Notes under the pieces: generated by a model
The model's database searches: none
Seen by the model: the letters and a program-made list of their open reading frames with translations, nothing else
What the model was told of the DNA's origin: nothing
Shown here: positions 38,101 through 50,826 of the stretch, in pieces
How positions within the stretch are numbered: position 1 is the first letter of the stretch
Layout of the letters: each line of letters opens with the position of its first letter
Translations under genes and position numbers: made by a program
Assembly: GCA_003993805.1 (NCBI GenBank)
Contig: RSEF01000004.1
Location: 11,944,001-12,008,000, forward strand
Source: Himantopus leucocephalus
Lineage: Eukaryota > Chordata > Aves > Charadriiformes > Recurvirostridae
Reading direction: 5' to 3'
Length of the DNA stretch: 64,000 nt

Positions 38101-41100
38101 CCTATTTTCTTTTAACAAAATGGTACAATCAGGCACTCTATTCAAATTCTTTGAGAGACTGGAAAAGGGTGGGGATTTTTTAGTGAGGAGAGATGAATGA
38201 TTAGTAGCTGAAAGGGAATCTTGAACGGTAACATTATCTGCTTATCCAAAACTGAACTTTATTGTGGCATTTACACAATATCACTGAAGTAGAGAAGTCT
38301 CTCTCTTCCTCTCGTTCCTTAAAGACAGAAGAAATCTAGAAAGTTTTCTATTATTGGTTCTGCTGCACAAAGAGATAGCACAAAACAAAATGCTTTATTG
38401 AATAATAGAATAAGGATGATATCAATATGTTTTTATCTGTTCAAGAAATTTCTCTGTAACGGCTTTTTGTGCCCAGTGCTCTAATACTCTATATGGCTAC
38501 TAATGGCTTTCTAATCTCATCATCTGCAATGCTAGAGTTTTAAATCTATTTACTTCAATTTCATGACATGTATCAGGGACAAAAGGATGTATTTACTGGC
38601 TTTCTGTTACATGTTTCTATTAAATTAGAAGGTGCCCAGATGTCTTCATCAGAAACTCACATTGCAAGTTCTCAAAGAGAGAAGGAAAGAAAAGGTCACT
38701 TTATTAATAATATCAATGGTCAAATAAAAAAAAAGCCAGATTCTTGATGTAGTTTTGAGTTACAACATATCCGGCACTGGTTTCAGTCTGAATTTCTGCT
38801 TTCAGTAGTCTGCAGCTTGCCTCTGAGGTATTGCACTTTACCACTTAAATCTCTTTTTCTTTTCTTTTCTGGGTTAAAACCAAAAATATTTTTTTTTTCT
38901 TTTCCTTCTCAGGAGGTAAGGCTCTGACTGAACACTTTGAGCATGTGTGGGTATTTAGGGACTGGTCAATACATTTCCTTTAATCCTCCTGAAACTTTTC
39001 CACAAGAGAAAGCTTAGCCTAGAGCAGCTGGGATATGTGTAGGGAATATCAATAGCATTTTCATCTCTTGATAGTTGCCTTGCTTTTGTGTAGGTTACTA
39101 CCATCTCAGTGCAGAGTAAATGACTTCTTTTTTGGAGGGGAGAAATTTTGAACAAGAATGTGGAGGAAATCATGTGAAATGCAGTATATCTGTCCTGGCC
39201 CAAAAATAGACAATTCTATCACGATCCTTGGATTGTAAGAAAGGATCTTTAACTCAAAAGTAGATGTGGAGTTTAGGTCCAGAGACCTTCAAGTTAGTCT
39301 GTCAAGCTGGCCGACACAACAGCTGTTACAAAAAGATAGCCCACAAAAGGTGAAAAGGATGGGATTAGCAATTTGTGTAAAATCATATATAAAAATGGAA
39401 TCTTCTTCAGTGCATAGAGACTTGCAGGCTTGATAGGGACCCTTGCTTATTCTTCACTGGAAATATGCAACAGAATACCTTACCCCATGGAGGCACCGGA
39501 ACAGGAGGGACCACATAGTGATGTTTTCCTCTAAGAGAACACTCTTGAGCTTTCAAGTCAAGATTTGCCTCTGCAATCCATGCTAACTCTCTGCCTGGCT
39601 TCCTTATCCTGAATGCTCTAACTGAATGCAAAAAGGCACCTTTCTCATGTGTTTCTGACCGAGCAAGAGTAGAACTGGGTACTCCTTCCTCCCCCTTTTG
39701 ACCTCCTAGGTTGGTACAGGTATTTAGCAGGCACAGTAATATGAAGGTAAAACTTGTCTGCTGAAGTTCCCTGCTTTGGGAAATGATATCAGAAGAGAGA
39801 AAAATAAAAGTTTTACTAAAGAGCCCCTTCTGAATTTAGGAAACATATGACGTGAACCTTGAGAAGTACTGTTACTGAGTCTTCATGTATCTGACCTCCT
39901 GCCATGAAGGAGCAGATATTCACAGTAATTTTAGATTGTATTCAGAAACCTTTCAGCTAATCCTGGAGTTCTAGCTGAATATCCAAAGGCTGTTATTCTA
40001 CTCTCCAGGAGAAAGAAAATTGAAATAACACATTTATGTTATGGCTGCAAGAGCCACTTCGGGTTCTAACATTCTAGTAAATCAGTTTCTCCTTGTGCAA
40101 GAGGATGCAAATCTGTCATACTCAAACCTTGGGTGGGCCTCTGCATTTTTTTGACCTCTCTTGAAATTAGATTGATGCTATTCTGATGCACTCCATGAGT
40201 CTTCAGAGGTTAAGAAGTTCAATGGCTTCTTTGAACCTATTTAAGTTCTAGTTTAATGTTTCATATGCTATTTGTTTGTTACAACTCTATATCCTGATAG
40301 CAAGCACTACGTAATAAATCATGCTTGTGCACTGTAGTAGTATTTCACCTAGTGCTGAGTGTCATTAAAATACCTCATAGTTTTTCTTAAACACCTCCTG
40401 TCCTGAAATCATTCTGGAGAATGAACCTCAGGTACAAATTATAAAGTGTGTTTTTAGTCCTTGTGATCACAGAAAAAATGTGTGCTTGCATCCCAAGCAC
40501 ATTATAGGTAATAGTAATGTCCATGATCTTCTCTAGTTTTACAGGATTCCCTGTGTATCTTAGATTAAAGTGTTGCATTTTCAGAAATACAGTTTAATGA
40601 AAAGTTAGAAATGAGTAAATGCTATTACATAATTACAATAAAGAAAAAAAGAGATTAGCCTGAAAATAGCTTCATTTTTTTCCATACTTTAGATACACTC
40701 AACAATTACTATGGAAAACTAGAAGAAACGTTGCAGCAAATTTTGATAGTACTCTTTGTTGCACCTTCATTAAAAAAAATGTATTAATCTTTCCTACATT
40801 CATTATTTCCTATTCCTATGATGCTGACTAAATGGGTTTATTTCATTTATTTATTTGTGGAGGGGAAAAAAAATCCCATGTTTAATTAAAAAGGAATAAA
40901 AGGGAGAATAACACCATCAGATATCCTAGGCAATATTTACCACTGCTTGTGTTGTAATTTAGGTTTTTGCATTTACATAACACCAGTTTTTAAGTAGTAT
41001 AAATTGGTACAGTTGTATTGAAATTAATGGACCTACATTGGGTAAAATATCGCCGAATATAGCCTACTTGGGTTGGGGTTTTTTGTTTTTCTGACATGGA

Positions 41101-43627
41101 ATGTAGCACAGGACAGTGACTTCTGAATCCTTCCTGATCTCTCTTAAAGGAGGATTTTACCTGTAAGGACTTTCTACCCACATGTTTTTCTTGGGCTGAT
41201 CTCTTGAATGTGGCAATCAGCCACCTGAAGCCTTTTAGGAATATCTATTCTTAACTGTATCACCCTCTCTCCTAGCAGTTATGAAAACATCTTTTACTCA
41301 GTGTGTTTGTCTCCTATTTCTCCCTTGTATGTTTTTAAATAATATTATTTTTTTTCCCTATAATGTGTTTTTTAGATAATTTTAAAGATTATTTGTAGAT
41401 CTCAGTTCTCTTTTCTAATTGTAAATTATGGAAGGAGTAAGAGGTTTGGGATTTTGAATAGAAATTTAGAAACCACTACCCTCAAGTGAAATGAAAAATG
41501 TGGCTTATGCAAAAGAATAGGTTTGAGATGTAGCCTGCACAATTTATAATTTGCCAGGGCCTACACATGTGAACAAGGCCTATACGATATGTGATGAATA
41601 ACCTTAATGGGGAGCATTAAGAAAATAAATTAGAGCAGTTCTTCTCTTGTGCTTTGGCACAAATCAGAACTAATCTGCTGGTATAAGTGGAAAGCTGGCA
41701 GATCACAGGCACTGATATTAGCAAGTTGTTTTTAATGTCAAAGTGACTGTAACCCTGTTCCTATTTAAAGACATTAGCGTAGAAAAAGAGGGGGCTTGCT
41801 GGACTGTTAGTTTAAAGAGCCATTCAGAATTCAGATATTTACCTAATTTCAATGTAATTATCTGTAACATCTGATTCTGCTTTCCTTCCAGCCTAAACTT
41901 TTCCTGGAAAGAAAACACTCTACCCATTTCTAGTGGACTTTTTATGGTTTATACAGATGAGACTTGAAATGAAAAGCTGACCTGTGGCTTGCATTTTCTT
42001 GGAACTTTGATTTCATTTGGGTTGGGATATTTTTGCTATTTGTTGCTTACTCTTCCATTAAAACATCTGCCAAGTAGTCACTAAACTGAGAAAAACTTTC
42101 TGATACAATTTTGACTTCATATCCTATGCACAGCAAGAATAACCAGGTAAGGAAAGCATACACACACTGATTTAACTTTTGCTCTGAAGCTCACTGACTG
42201 TTGTGAGAGACTTTTTTCTTTTTTTTGTTTCATGTAGAAACGCAGAGAGAGCACATAAATCAGTGTGACAAGAAATGTTTGTGCATGTGTTATTTGTTTT
42301 CTCTCCTCCTCCTCTTTTGCATGCTTTAAACACATACATTCAAAACTTTCAAGCTAGTCTGGCAGACTTCTTCCTGAAGACAGGGTAGATTCTTGTTGAA
42401 AAAGAGTAAAGACCCTTTTCTTTGTTCACCTTTTACACTACTATATGAAGATGGCTGTATGCCACTTGCTGCACTAGAGAGAATTACTGCACAAGATAAT
42501 TAAAAGGAGACTACTAAAGAGAAATCTGATGTTTGTTTTTGCTTGCCATAGTTGTCTTTTTCTGCTTTCCTCTCACTAGTGCAAGCAATATTGCATTTTT
42601 ATTTATATTTGTTATTGTTATGAGGTGTATCCCCAAAGGACACTTTGACTGCAGAAGTCTGATAACTTTTAAATCATCTAGTTCTCTTTTCTCTCTCCTT
42701 TTTCAATAAAGCTTGTTTTAGATCCATTTGGCACATCTCTGGATATAAGTGCTGCTGCTTAACCGATGTTGCTTTCCAGCTCCCTGCCTCAATTACAAGA
42801 TAAGTCTCAGATATTTCTGTGAGTTGTTCAATAAATTCTCCATTGAAAGCTAAGGGCACCTGGGTTAAATCACTCTTGAAATGATTTACCGTTCTTCAAT
42901 GCCCTTTCCCATATATTGAAGAATACGGAGCAAATATGTTTGCTGCCTTAAAATGAAACAATGATTAATACATGAAGACATATAGTCAAGAGAAATGAAT
43001 GCAGGCTTAGCAACAATGGAGGCAAAAATAGTAACTTATGAGTGATGATGATTCCACTTTTTTCGCCAAAGAAATAGATACAGTTTTAAATGGTTCAACA
43101 GGCTGCAGTAGGAGGAACATATTAAATGTAAACAGCTTGGCCATCAAGTCATGAATATTGCATTTCCTTGCATTACCTGTGAGATTGACTATCACTCTAA
43201 AAGGGGTCAAAGTATGAGTGGAAAGATGGCTCATTCTAGCAATAAATAAACAACAAACAGGCAATGGTAGGGTGAATTCACAGACTTTGCTTTGTAGGTT
43301 AAACTCACCTCTCATAGCAGAAGGATTACTCCTTTATTACACCACAGTGAGTGAAGGAGTAGCTCTGCCCTGAATGCTCCTTTCATGTGTTCCTTCCAAG
43401 ATCCTCTTAGCACTTTAGTCTGTGCTTACTACCAAATAGTAAAGGTTGAAAAACAATGCTATACTTTAACCACTTCTTTCCAAATACTCACACTTCTGTA
43501 GAAAACTCCCTTTTGATTTTCTCTTTAAATTATTTTATTTACTGAATAGCTTTTTTTTTTTAAGAGGGTCCCATTAGCTTATTCAACATTTGTGTTCTAC
43601 CACTATAAAAGTAAAGTGCTTTTTAAT
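32140..43627. other. AT-rich non-coding DNA (gene desert)
   Basis: More than 11 kb without a gene, RNA gene or classified repeat that I can support. The short ORFs look random. Confidence 0.4.
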
Positions 43628-43801
43628 CACAGAATCATAGAATCATTTAGGTTGGAAAAGACCTTTAAGATCATCAAGTCCAACCCTTAGCCTAGAACTA
43701 CCAAGTCCACCACTAAACGATGTCCCTAAGCACCACATCTATACGTCTTTTAAATGCCTCCAGGGATGGTGGCTTGACCACTTCCCTGGGCATCCTGTTC
43801 A
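43628..43801 (-). mobile_element. CR1 3' end fragment
   Basis: It begins CACAGAATCATAGAATCATT (reverse CR1 tail), then GGTTGGAAAAGACCTTTAAG and ATCATCAAGTCCAACCCTT. It ends abruptly after CCCTGGGCATCCTGTTCATG. It closely resembles the first half of the copy at 11663. Confidence 0.9.
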
Positions 43802-46800
43802 TGATGGGACTTCATTGCTAGTATCTAAAAGAAAATGTGAATATCGGATTCTATTGCACATTTCAATTTTAGTATTTTTTTCTGAATTATTTTGTAATAG
43901 TAGGTCATCTAACAAAAAGAAAACAAATATTGAACTATGTAATATAGTATAATTCTTAACATGGAAGCAAAATTCTAAAGTAAAAAAATTATTTAACACT
44001 AGATTATTTCTTCATGAATATTTGCAGTAAGCAAGTGTAAGCGTACTCTGGAAAGCTGGTTGCCCTGATCTGCATTTTAAAACAAATTATTTTAAAACAA
44101 TAAGTTTTAAAAAGCAATAAGAGACCATTGCTGAAGCAATGATGTATCATTACATGGCATAGATTTAAGTCTGAGTGCTTGATATTACATGACTACATAC
44201 ATAATATTTTTAATCTTTTTTTTCATTGTATTCTGTATTTTCCACCTAGTTCATTCTGAGAGATTTCCTGTACCACACTTTTATGGACAGCTGACAGTGA
44301 TAGGCCATCCTTTGAGTATTTGGGGCAGGACAAGGAAGAAAAACCATGGTTAATTTAACTTTAATCAGGTCAAACATGAATCACTGACCAGTTCAAATCT
44401 AATATGCCCTATAGATAACCAGAACCAGTTTTATCAATATCAGTTTTCCAGCTCATTAACTGTATTTAACCAAAGCAGGGCAGGGAGACCATGGAACAGT
44501 TTCATGCATCGCTTCACCCAGACTGCTCTGTTGTCAAGCTTTGTGGAAAATTGCAAGGAATTGTCATAAAATAGAAAGACATTTCAGGCATAGTGGATGT
44601 TGTATTTGCCTTTTACGTGCAGGTTCATCTGATGCTCAGCATGACTGCAGAAAGAACAAATGTTTCAAAGCAGACAAAATCTATTTCACATGATTTTGTG
44701 CCACATAGTGAGGAGCTGGAGAAATTCCTTTATTTAGTCTTATGCGAGCTGCAGCAAAAGGTTACCATTCATTTTGAATAAGTGAAGTATCCTTGTGAAG
44801 AACCTACTTTTAATGGAAAGTTTTAACCAACTTCAGGTTGTCAAGCCTTCATTGCCGTTGAGAGAATAATCTGATATATGCTTTTCTTTCCCGCTTTAAA
44901 AAATTGAAAAAAAGAATGTTGTCAAAAAGAAATCTATCCAAATACAGTACTCGGGAAAAATCACTGAAAAATCTGGGCAGCTGTCAAGCTAAATTTGTTT
45001 TCAAATTGATATATTGGAAGTGATAACCATTCACACTTTAACCTATTAAATACAAAACAATGAAGGTAGCCTTTATGTCCCTGAAACACAGATACATGCA
45101 TGGGACAGGCTAGAGTGCAGTTGTGCAGAAGGGATAAATGCTGTGGTGTTCTTTGAAGTTTGGCTATTCAAGATCGTCAGTGCTGTGAAAGCTTACAACA
45201 TTCAGAAGAAAAGGCTGTATTCGTGCTCCAGCCTGATGCTCTGTTTCACCAGCAGCAGAGCCCTTTCAGGTTTTATTTTTCATCTGTACATCTAACAAAA
45301 TGCCACCTAAATATACCGTGCTTCTGTTTCTAAAGTGAGAGGAAACTATAATGCAATCCAAACACTAACTGAATAAAACTGGGAGTTCAGATCTGGAAAC
45401 CAGATGTTCAAAAGTGTGAAGTGATTTTGGATTCCTAAAGGGACATCTATGCTGAAAACAGATCAGCTAGCAGACCATCAATGCACAAGCACATGCCCAA
45501 AGGATCTTTATGTGTAGACTTAGCTCTCATCCAAATGCAATTTAACTGTGTTTCTTTGCAGACTCCCATTCTGGATCACAGAAGAGAGAAGCTATCTTCT
45601 AGGTACCAGAACACTTTAAATTTTTACGTATTGTGCTGGAAAAGTTGTCAGTGTAATGAGTGCATTGAACTGGAACAGCGAGAACAGGAGGCAGAGGTCT
45701 AACACAAAAGCTTGCGTGCTAGAAAAAGGAAAATTTACTGAGTGACTAGTCATCTCAAAAGCATGGAATGATAGAGAGATGCTATTAGTATTGGAAGAAA
45801 AGCAAGCTGATAACAACTAGAAACTTAGAAAATGTAGACATAATATAATGATTTGTGGCTTCAGTGTCTCATTTCATTAAAACACTACTTTTTTTCACAT
45901 CCTTGGGCAGTTTTTACTTGTTCCCACTATTGTAGATGTATGTTAACGTTAAAGGCTACGTAACTGGAAGTTGTAATATGATGAGTTATTAAGGAGAGGG
46001 TAGGAAAGGAAAGAAAAAAAAGTGAGAGTTATCAAGTTAAGAGTATAAACACAGAATTTTCCTACTGCTATTTTAAACAAAGGTTTACTGATGAAAATTC
46101 TGTTAACTAGTTAAAAAAACCCAAAATGTCAGAGAAAATGAAAAGGAAGAAGGTAAGAAGTTCAAAGTTTTGGAAGCTGTTCTGTATTTCGTGACATCTT
46201 AACTGGATTTTGTACCTTCTGTGAACCTCAAGTCACTCAAAAAATCCATCCTTTTCAGGAGTATTACAGTAACATTGTAAAAAATCTTATTATGATTGTT
46301 CATTGAAATAATTCATTAATGGCAGTAGAAGAATATGATTAGAAGAGGGAGAGAAGGGAATACTCTGGACTTAGTTGTGGACAGTAAAAAAATTATCCCT
46401 GTGAGGCTGCTCACAACAGTGTATATTCGTGGTGATAAACTGGTAAAGTGTTCCAAAATGGTCAGTGTGTATTGTGTGACTTCAGTTTTATACCTGACTA
46501 GTGAATGACACTGAACCTGTCACATGTTAATCCCTAGGAAGTGGAGGACAAATAGCAACAGCACTCATCCTAGCCAGTCATCCTTAGACATCAGCATTTC
46601 TTCCACATGGGGTGTAAGAGGACTATAACACAACACACATAGCACAGGAGCTCAAGCAGAACACAACAACAGTTTCAAAAGGGAGAGGTTTTTATCTGAC
46701 ATTCATTATACACGCCTGACAGACAACCTGTCACAAAAGAAGAGAAAATACCTTTTCCTATTCTAACTGTGCTTTCCATTAAAACCAGAGGAAACCTTTG

Positions 46801-49224
46801 GGAACACTTTCCTATGGAGTTGTGTGGCAAGTTTCCTGTGTGATGATCTGTGATTCTCTACCCATAACTTTTAAAATAATTGAATAAATTTAAAAAATTA
46901 TATTTAAAATATTTTGATCATTCATTCTGTGCCTCACTACTCCCAGTTTTGACTTATTCCTGTCACTCTGCCATTTAATTGCTCACCCAGTTTTTCTAAA
47001 ACCAGCTCATAAAAAGCCAGAAGGAAGTCTAAAAAGTTGGGGTTGTCACACTTGTATCAGAATAACAAGGAGGTTAAATGATAGAAATATGATTTAAGGA
47101 ACTGAGTATCCAGCAGGGATCAAGGATAAAAGGATATCCTGCTGGTCCTCACTGAGTGCATTGCACAACACTGGCCAGTCACTAAAGGGAGGAGAAAAAT
47201 ATTTGCAGCTCCAAGCTCTGCAGCTGTTGTGCTCTTAATTATAGGCCTGGCCCCAGAGTCAAGTTCCCAGAGTACAACAAGATGCAGCCTTAAATATTCT
47301 CTTCTGCAAGGCTTATACTACACAAGTATCTCCACATTGCATACACTGTACACTTACTTGGATGGGTACCAGGTGTCTAACTCCATTGCCTACGATAGCT
47401 GGATTAAAACTAGCTTTGAGGCGACTCCTCACCTCCTGACTGCAGGTAGACATACACAACACTTCCCCACTCCCATCCTCAGTATACTGGACTCTTAAAT
47501 AAAAGGTCTGTAATAAAAACCAGCCAGTTCGAGTTGTCAGGTTTAATATAAGGCAGCATCTAAACAGCACTTAAATTAGAAGAAGGGAGAAGACTGTCAC
47601 CTGCATACTGACACCAGCCACCACCTCGCACTTACTTTTTTTACTTGAGGGTTGCTGAGAGCACAGACATTTAGACAGGGAATTCATACACTGCCTAACT
47701 TTGTTTTGAACAATACTCACTCACAATATAGTCTAGGATGTCCTCAGTCTTTTTCTCTAAACATAACAGTGATTCACATGTTCTCACTTCTACCCAGTGT
47801 TGAGCACTGCTGAACATTAGCTCTCAAAAATTATGACCCCAAATTTCTGAACGTTTCCTATACACATGCAATTACTAGGTAACAACATCTAAAATGATTG
47901 GAAAAAAAATCAGCAGCGTCTTCTCAGATTTTCCCCCCTCCTGTGTTAATTTGCTGGCCCAGAACAAAAGAAAAGACTAAGAGGAAAATTAACTGTAGTA
48001 ATATCCACTCCAAGGTGTGTCACCACATTATGGATTTATAAAAATAAATACGATTGGGCTTACTCTATGACTGGAGTATGATTAGGAGAGGGACCCTTTT
48101 AGTACTGAATATAGAGATCTATGCTTGCCTAACAATAAAACAACAAAAATACATACAGTAGTATCCTATTACTGACTGCACGAAGGCAGGACGAAAACTT
48201 CTTGCCAACGTATGTTTCTTCTAAACATACAAAGTGTTTTGAAGTGTGAGGAAGAGTCAGAGACATCATGCTTCGGTAAGTTTCCCTTCCTTGAAGTCTC
48301 TCTCATTTGTACATAGAGTAGAGTGTCGTGTGTGTCCCCCCCCTCCCCTTCCCTTCAGCTATCGTTGGACATTGTTCTTATCTTTGGCTTTTCTTGAATG
48401 GTCACTAATTTGGAAAAGAAACACTTAAACAATCTTGAACTCAACGGGGGAGAAATTTGTTAACTACACTTCTAGAAACTCTGGGTAACCACTAGTTTAC
48501 TTCCCAAATCCGAAGACTTTTCCAAGATAAGTATTCTATTATGGTAATTTCAGCTAAAAAACATATCCAATTCATTCATGAATAAAGAACATACAACTTT
48601 AAATAATTTAATGAAACCCTGAGGGAAAAAAAAGCAAGATGGAGAAAAGAATAAAGGAAAACCTCTTTGGAATGAAACTTTGATCCTGAGCTGAAAAATG
48701 AACTGTTGCTCCATTAAAAAGAGACGATTTTTCTTCCACTTAACAGCAAAAAAAAATGAAGGAGGGGAAAAAACCTCATTTTATGTACCTGAAGAAACCT
48801 TGTTACTTCACTACAGCACATACAGCAGTTATCTTCATGTACATGTAGATATGTGACATAAATTTGCCACGGCTGAGCAAAGCGGATTTTTGCGCAGCTG
48901 TACACAGTACTTCTCTGTCATGTTTGGTGTATTGTCCTCAGCCCCCAGGTTTATCATTTATGTATGGCACCTATCCATTAAAATGTTACTTTTGGCATGT
49001 TGTCACCAGCAGGGAAAACAGTTACAAGCAGGATTCACATTGCTGGTTTTCATTCACAGGCATATTTCTTTCAGAATTAGAGGAATGCAAGGTTTTGTCA
49101 TTTGATGCTCAATGTTGTGTTTGCCCTCATCTTCTCAGCCTTGACTTAGGTTACTATGACATCCCTAAATTATGTTCTGTTAAATCAATGTCTGATGAAA
49201 GAAAAAAAAAAAAAAAAAAAAAAA
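43802..49224. other. AT-rich non-coding DNA up to an assembly gap
   Basis: No gene or classified repeat recognised. The last 380 bases are less AT-rich. The stretch ends in a run of about 23 A that abuts the gap. Confidence 0.4.
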
Positions 49225-49234
49225 NNNNNNNNNN
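49225..49234. other. Assembly gap (10 N) at a composition change
   Basis: Ten Ns follow a poly(A) run. Sequence to the right quickly becomes GC- and CpG-rich. Confidence 0.98.
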
Positions 49235-50763
49235 AGTGCAGTTTGCCCAAGCGTTAGAAGAGAAATTAGTCCTGTGTTGCTGAAACCAGGACAGGAATCC
49301 TGATGGATTCTTTACTCTCTGCTGCCTCACGGTTTGTTTCCTTCGGGAACATCTGCCCGGCTTTCGCAGCGGGGCGTTGTGCTGATGCTCAGCCCCAGCA
49401 CGTTGTGTTGCCCCTCCTAAGTCTGTGCCGAACAGTGGAGTTTTGGTGGCCTTTTGTTCCCTTAGCTGGGTGGTTTTTGTTTCCAGGTTGTTCTTCATCT
49501 TCCTGCTATGTGGTCGTTTGAATGAAACAACACATATGGTGCTGCAGAGTAATTAACGTAGGCTACTCTCTTATGCACGCGTTCCTCATGCCAGCTCTCA
49601 TAGCTTGCTTCTAAATCTCACAGCATAACCCAAACAATTAGACAAGCTGTGTCTAGGCAGAGAATTCCTTAGGAATAAGGAACCCAAGCCAGAATAGGAC
49701 GGTCTGTCCGGGATTTAGGGTGGGCAGTGTATGAGTTTTCAGTTCGTTGCTGCGACAGAATCTGGTGACTGGTGTCCCTGGATGCACAAAGCGGGGAACA
49801 CGCAGAAGTGGGGCTTGACTTTCTTGGACCAGTACGGGATCTCTGGTGGTATGTGTTTCGTCTAATTTATTTGTCTGTAAAACGTTCACAAAAGCTTTTC
49901 TGGGGCTGTATTCCTTTTTCCAGTGTCGAGACCAGACCTCCGAGGATGAATTCAGGTAGCTTTCTGAGTCATTAAGTGATTGCTAGGACATCGTCATTAA
50001 TACAGAGTCACGTGTAACATGGACGCAGAATTTAAAGGTGGCCAGAAGGGTTTTAAGCTACAGCCGAGGTTTTCCCACTGTTTTCCCACAGCAAAGGTTT
50101 TTCCACTGCTCTGTCGTGTGTGAGAACCCCTTTGCTGGCGGCTGGTCTTGGCCGCTCACCGCGGTCACTGCGGTCTCCCAGCACGTCCCACGCACAGACT
50201 GCACTTGGTCGCTGCTGCGGCACCAGGCGTTTCCTCCGGTGGGACATGGCAAGCGAGGGTGATGCCGGAGAGATCAGCTGCAGTTCATTTTGCCTCTGTT
50301 TTGTAATGCCGGTTGATTTTCTGCCCACCTGGGGCTTTGTATGCCCTGACCTGTAGTTTTGTCCATTACCGGACTGCACATTGGGGTAGTAGGGCACCAG
50401 CGAGCCCTGATGGAGAGGATTTTGTAGGTCTGAGCCAGGCGGGTGAACCCCACAGCTGGGGTGTCTTTAACCCACCGCTATGGTTTGGTGCCGTGGGACC
50501 CCCTCACGCCAGACGCTGCTGTGGGAGGATGGTGGGGCCCATCTCTGGGATTCTTCCCCCCGAAGTAGCTGATGCCCACCGTGCCATCCCACGTGGCCTC
50601 TCTGGGCCACGGCCACCTCAGACCCACAGCGTTCCTCTGCCCGTGGGAGGTGCCTGTGGCCGTGCTCTGCCTGCCGGGGTGCAGGAGGGCAAATGTCTTT
50701 AAGGGGAGACCGCGCTAAACCAGCCTCATGACGCAGAACCTTTGCTTTCTTTTCTCCTCATAG
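49235..50763. other. GC-rich sequence upstream of the first recognised RhoGAP exon
   Basis: This should be intron or 5' exon territory of the gene that follows. I looked for an exon ending in phase 1 that would join the exon at 50764 and found none I could defend. Several ORFs on both strands (for example 50313-50702) look like GC-rich noise. Confidence 0.4.
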
Positions 50764-50826
50764 TTGGACCTAAAGGCAGCAAATCTATCCGCCAGAAACT
50801 GGAGAGCTTTTCAAAGGAGAAGAAAG
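50764..50826 (+). CDS. ARHGAP40: ARHGAP40-like coding exon A
   Basis: Bounded by CTCCTCATAG and GAAAG|GTGAGC. 63 bases, phase 1 at both ends. It encodes a basic, Ser/Lys-rich segment ([20 protein letters not shown]). It is the most 5' exon I can recognise; its first codon needs one base from an upstream exon that was not found. Confidence 0.75.
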
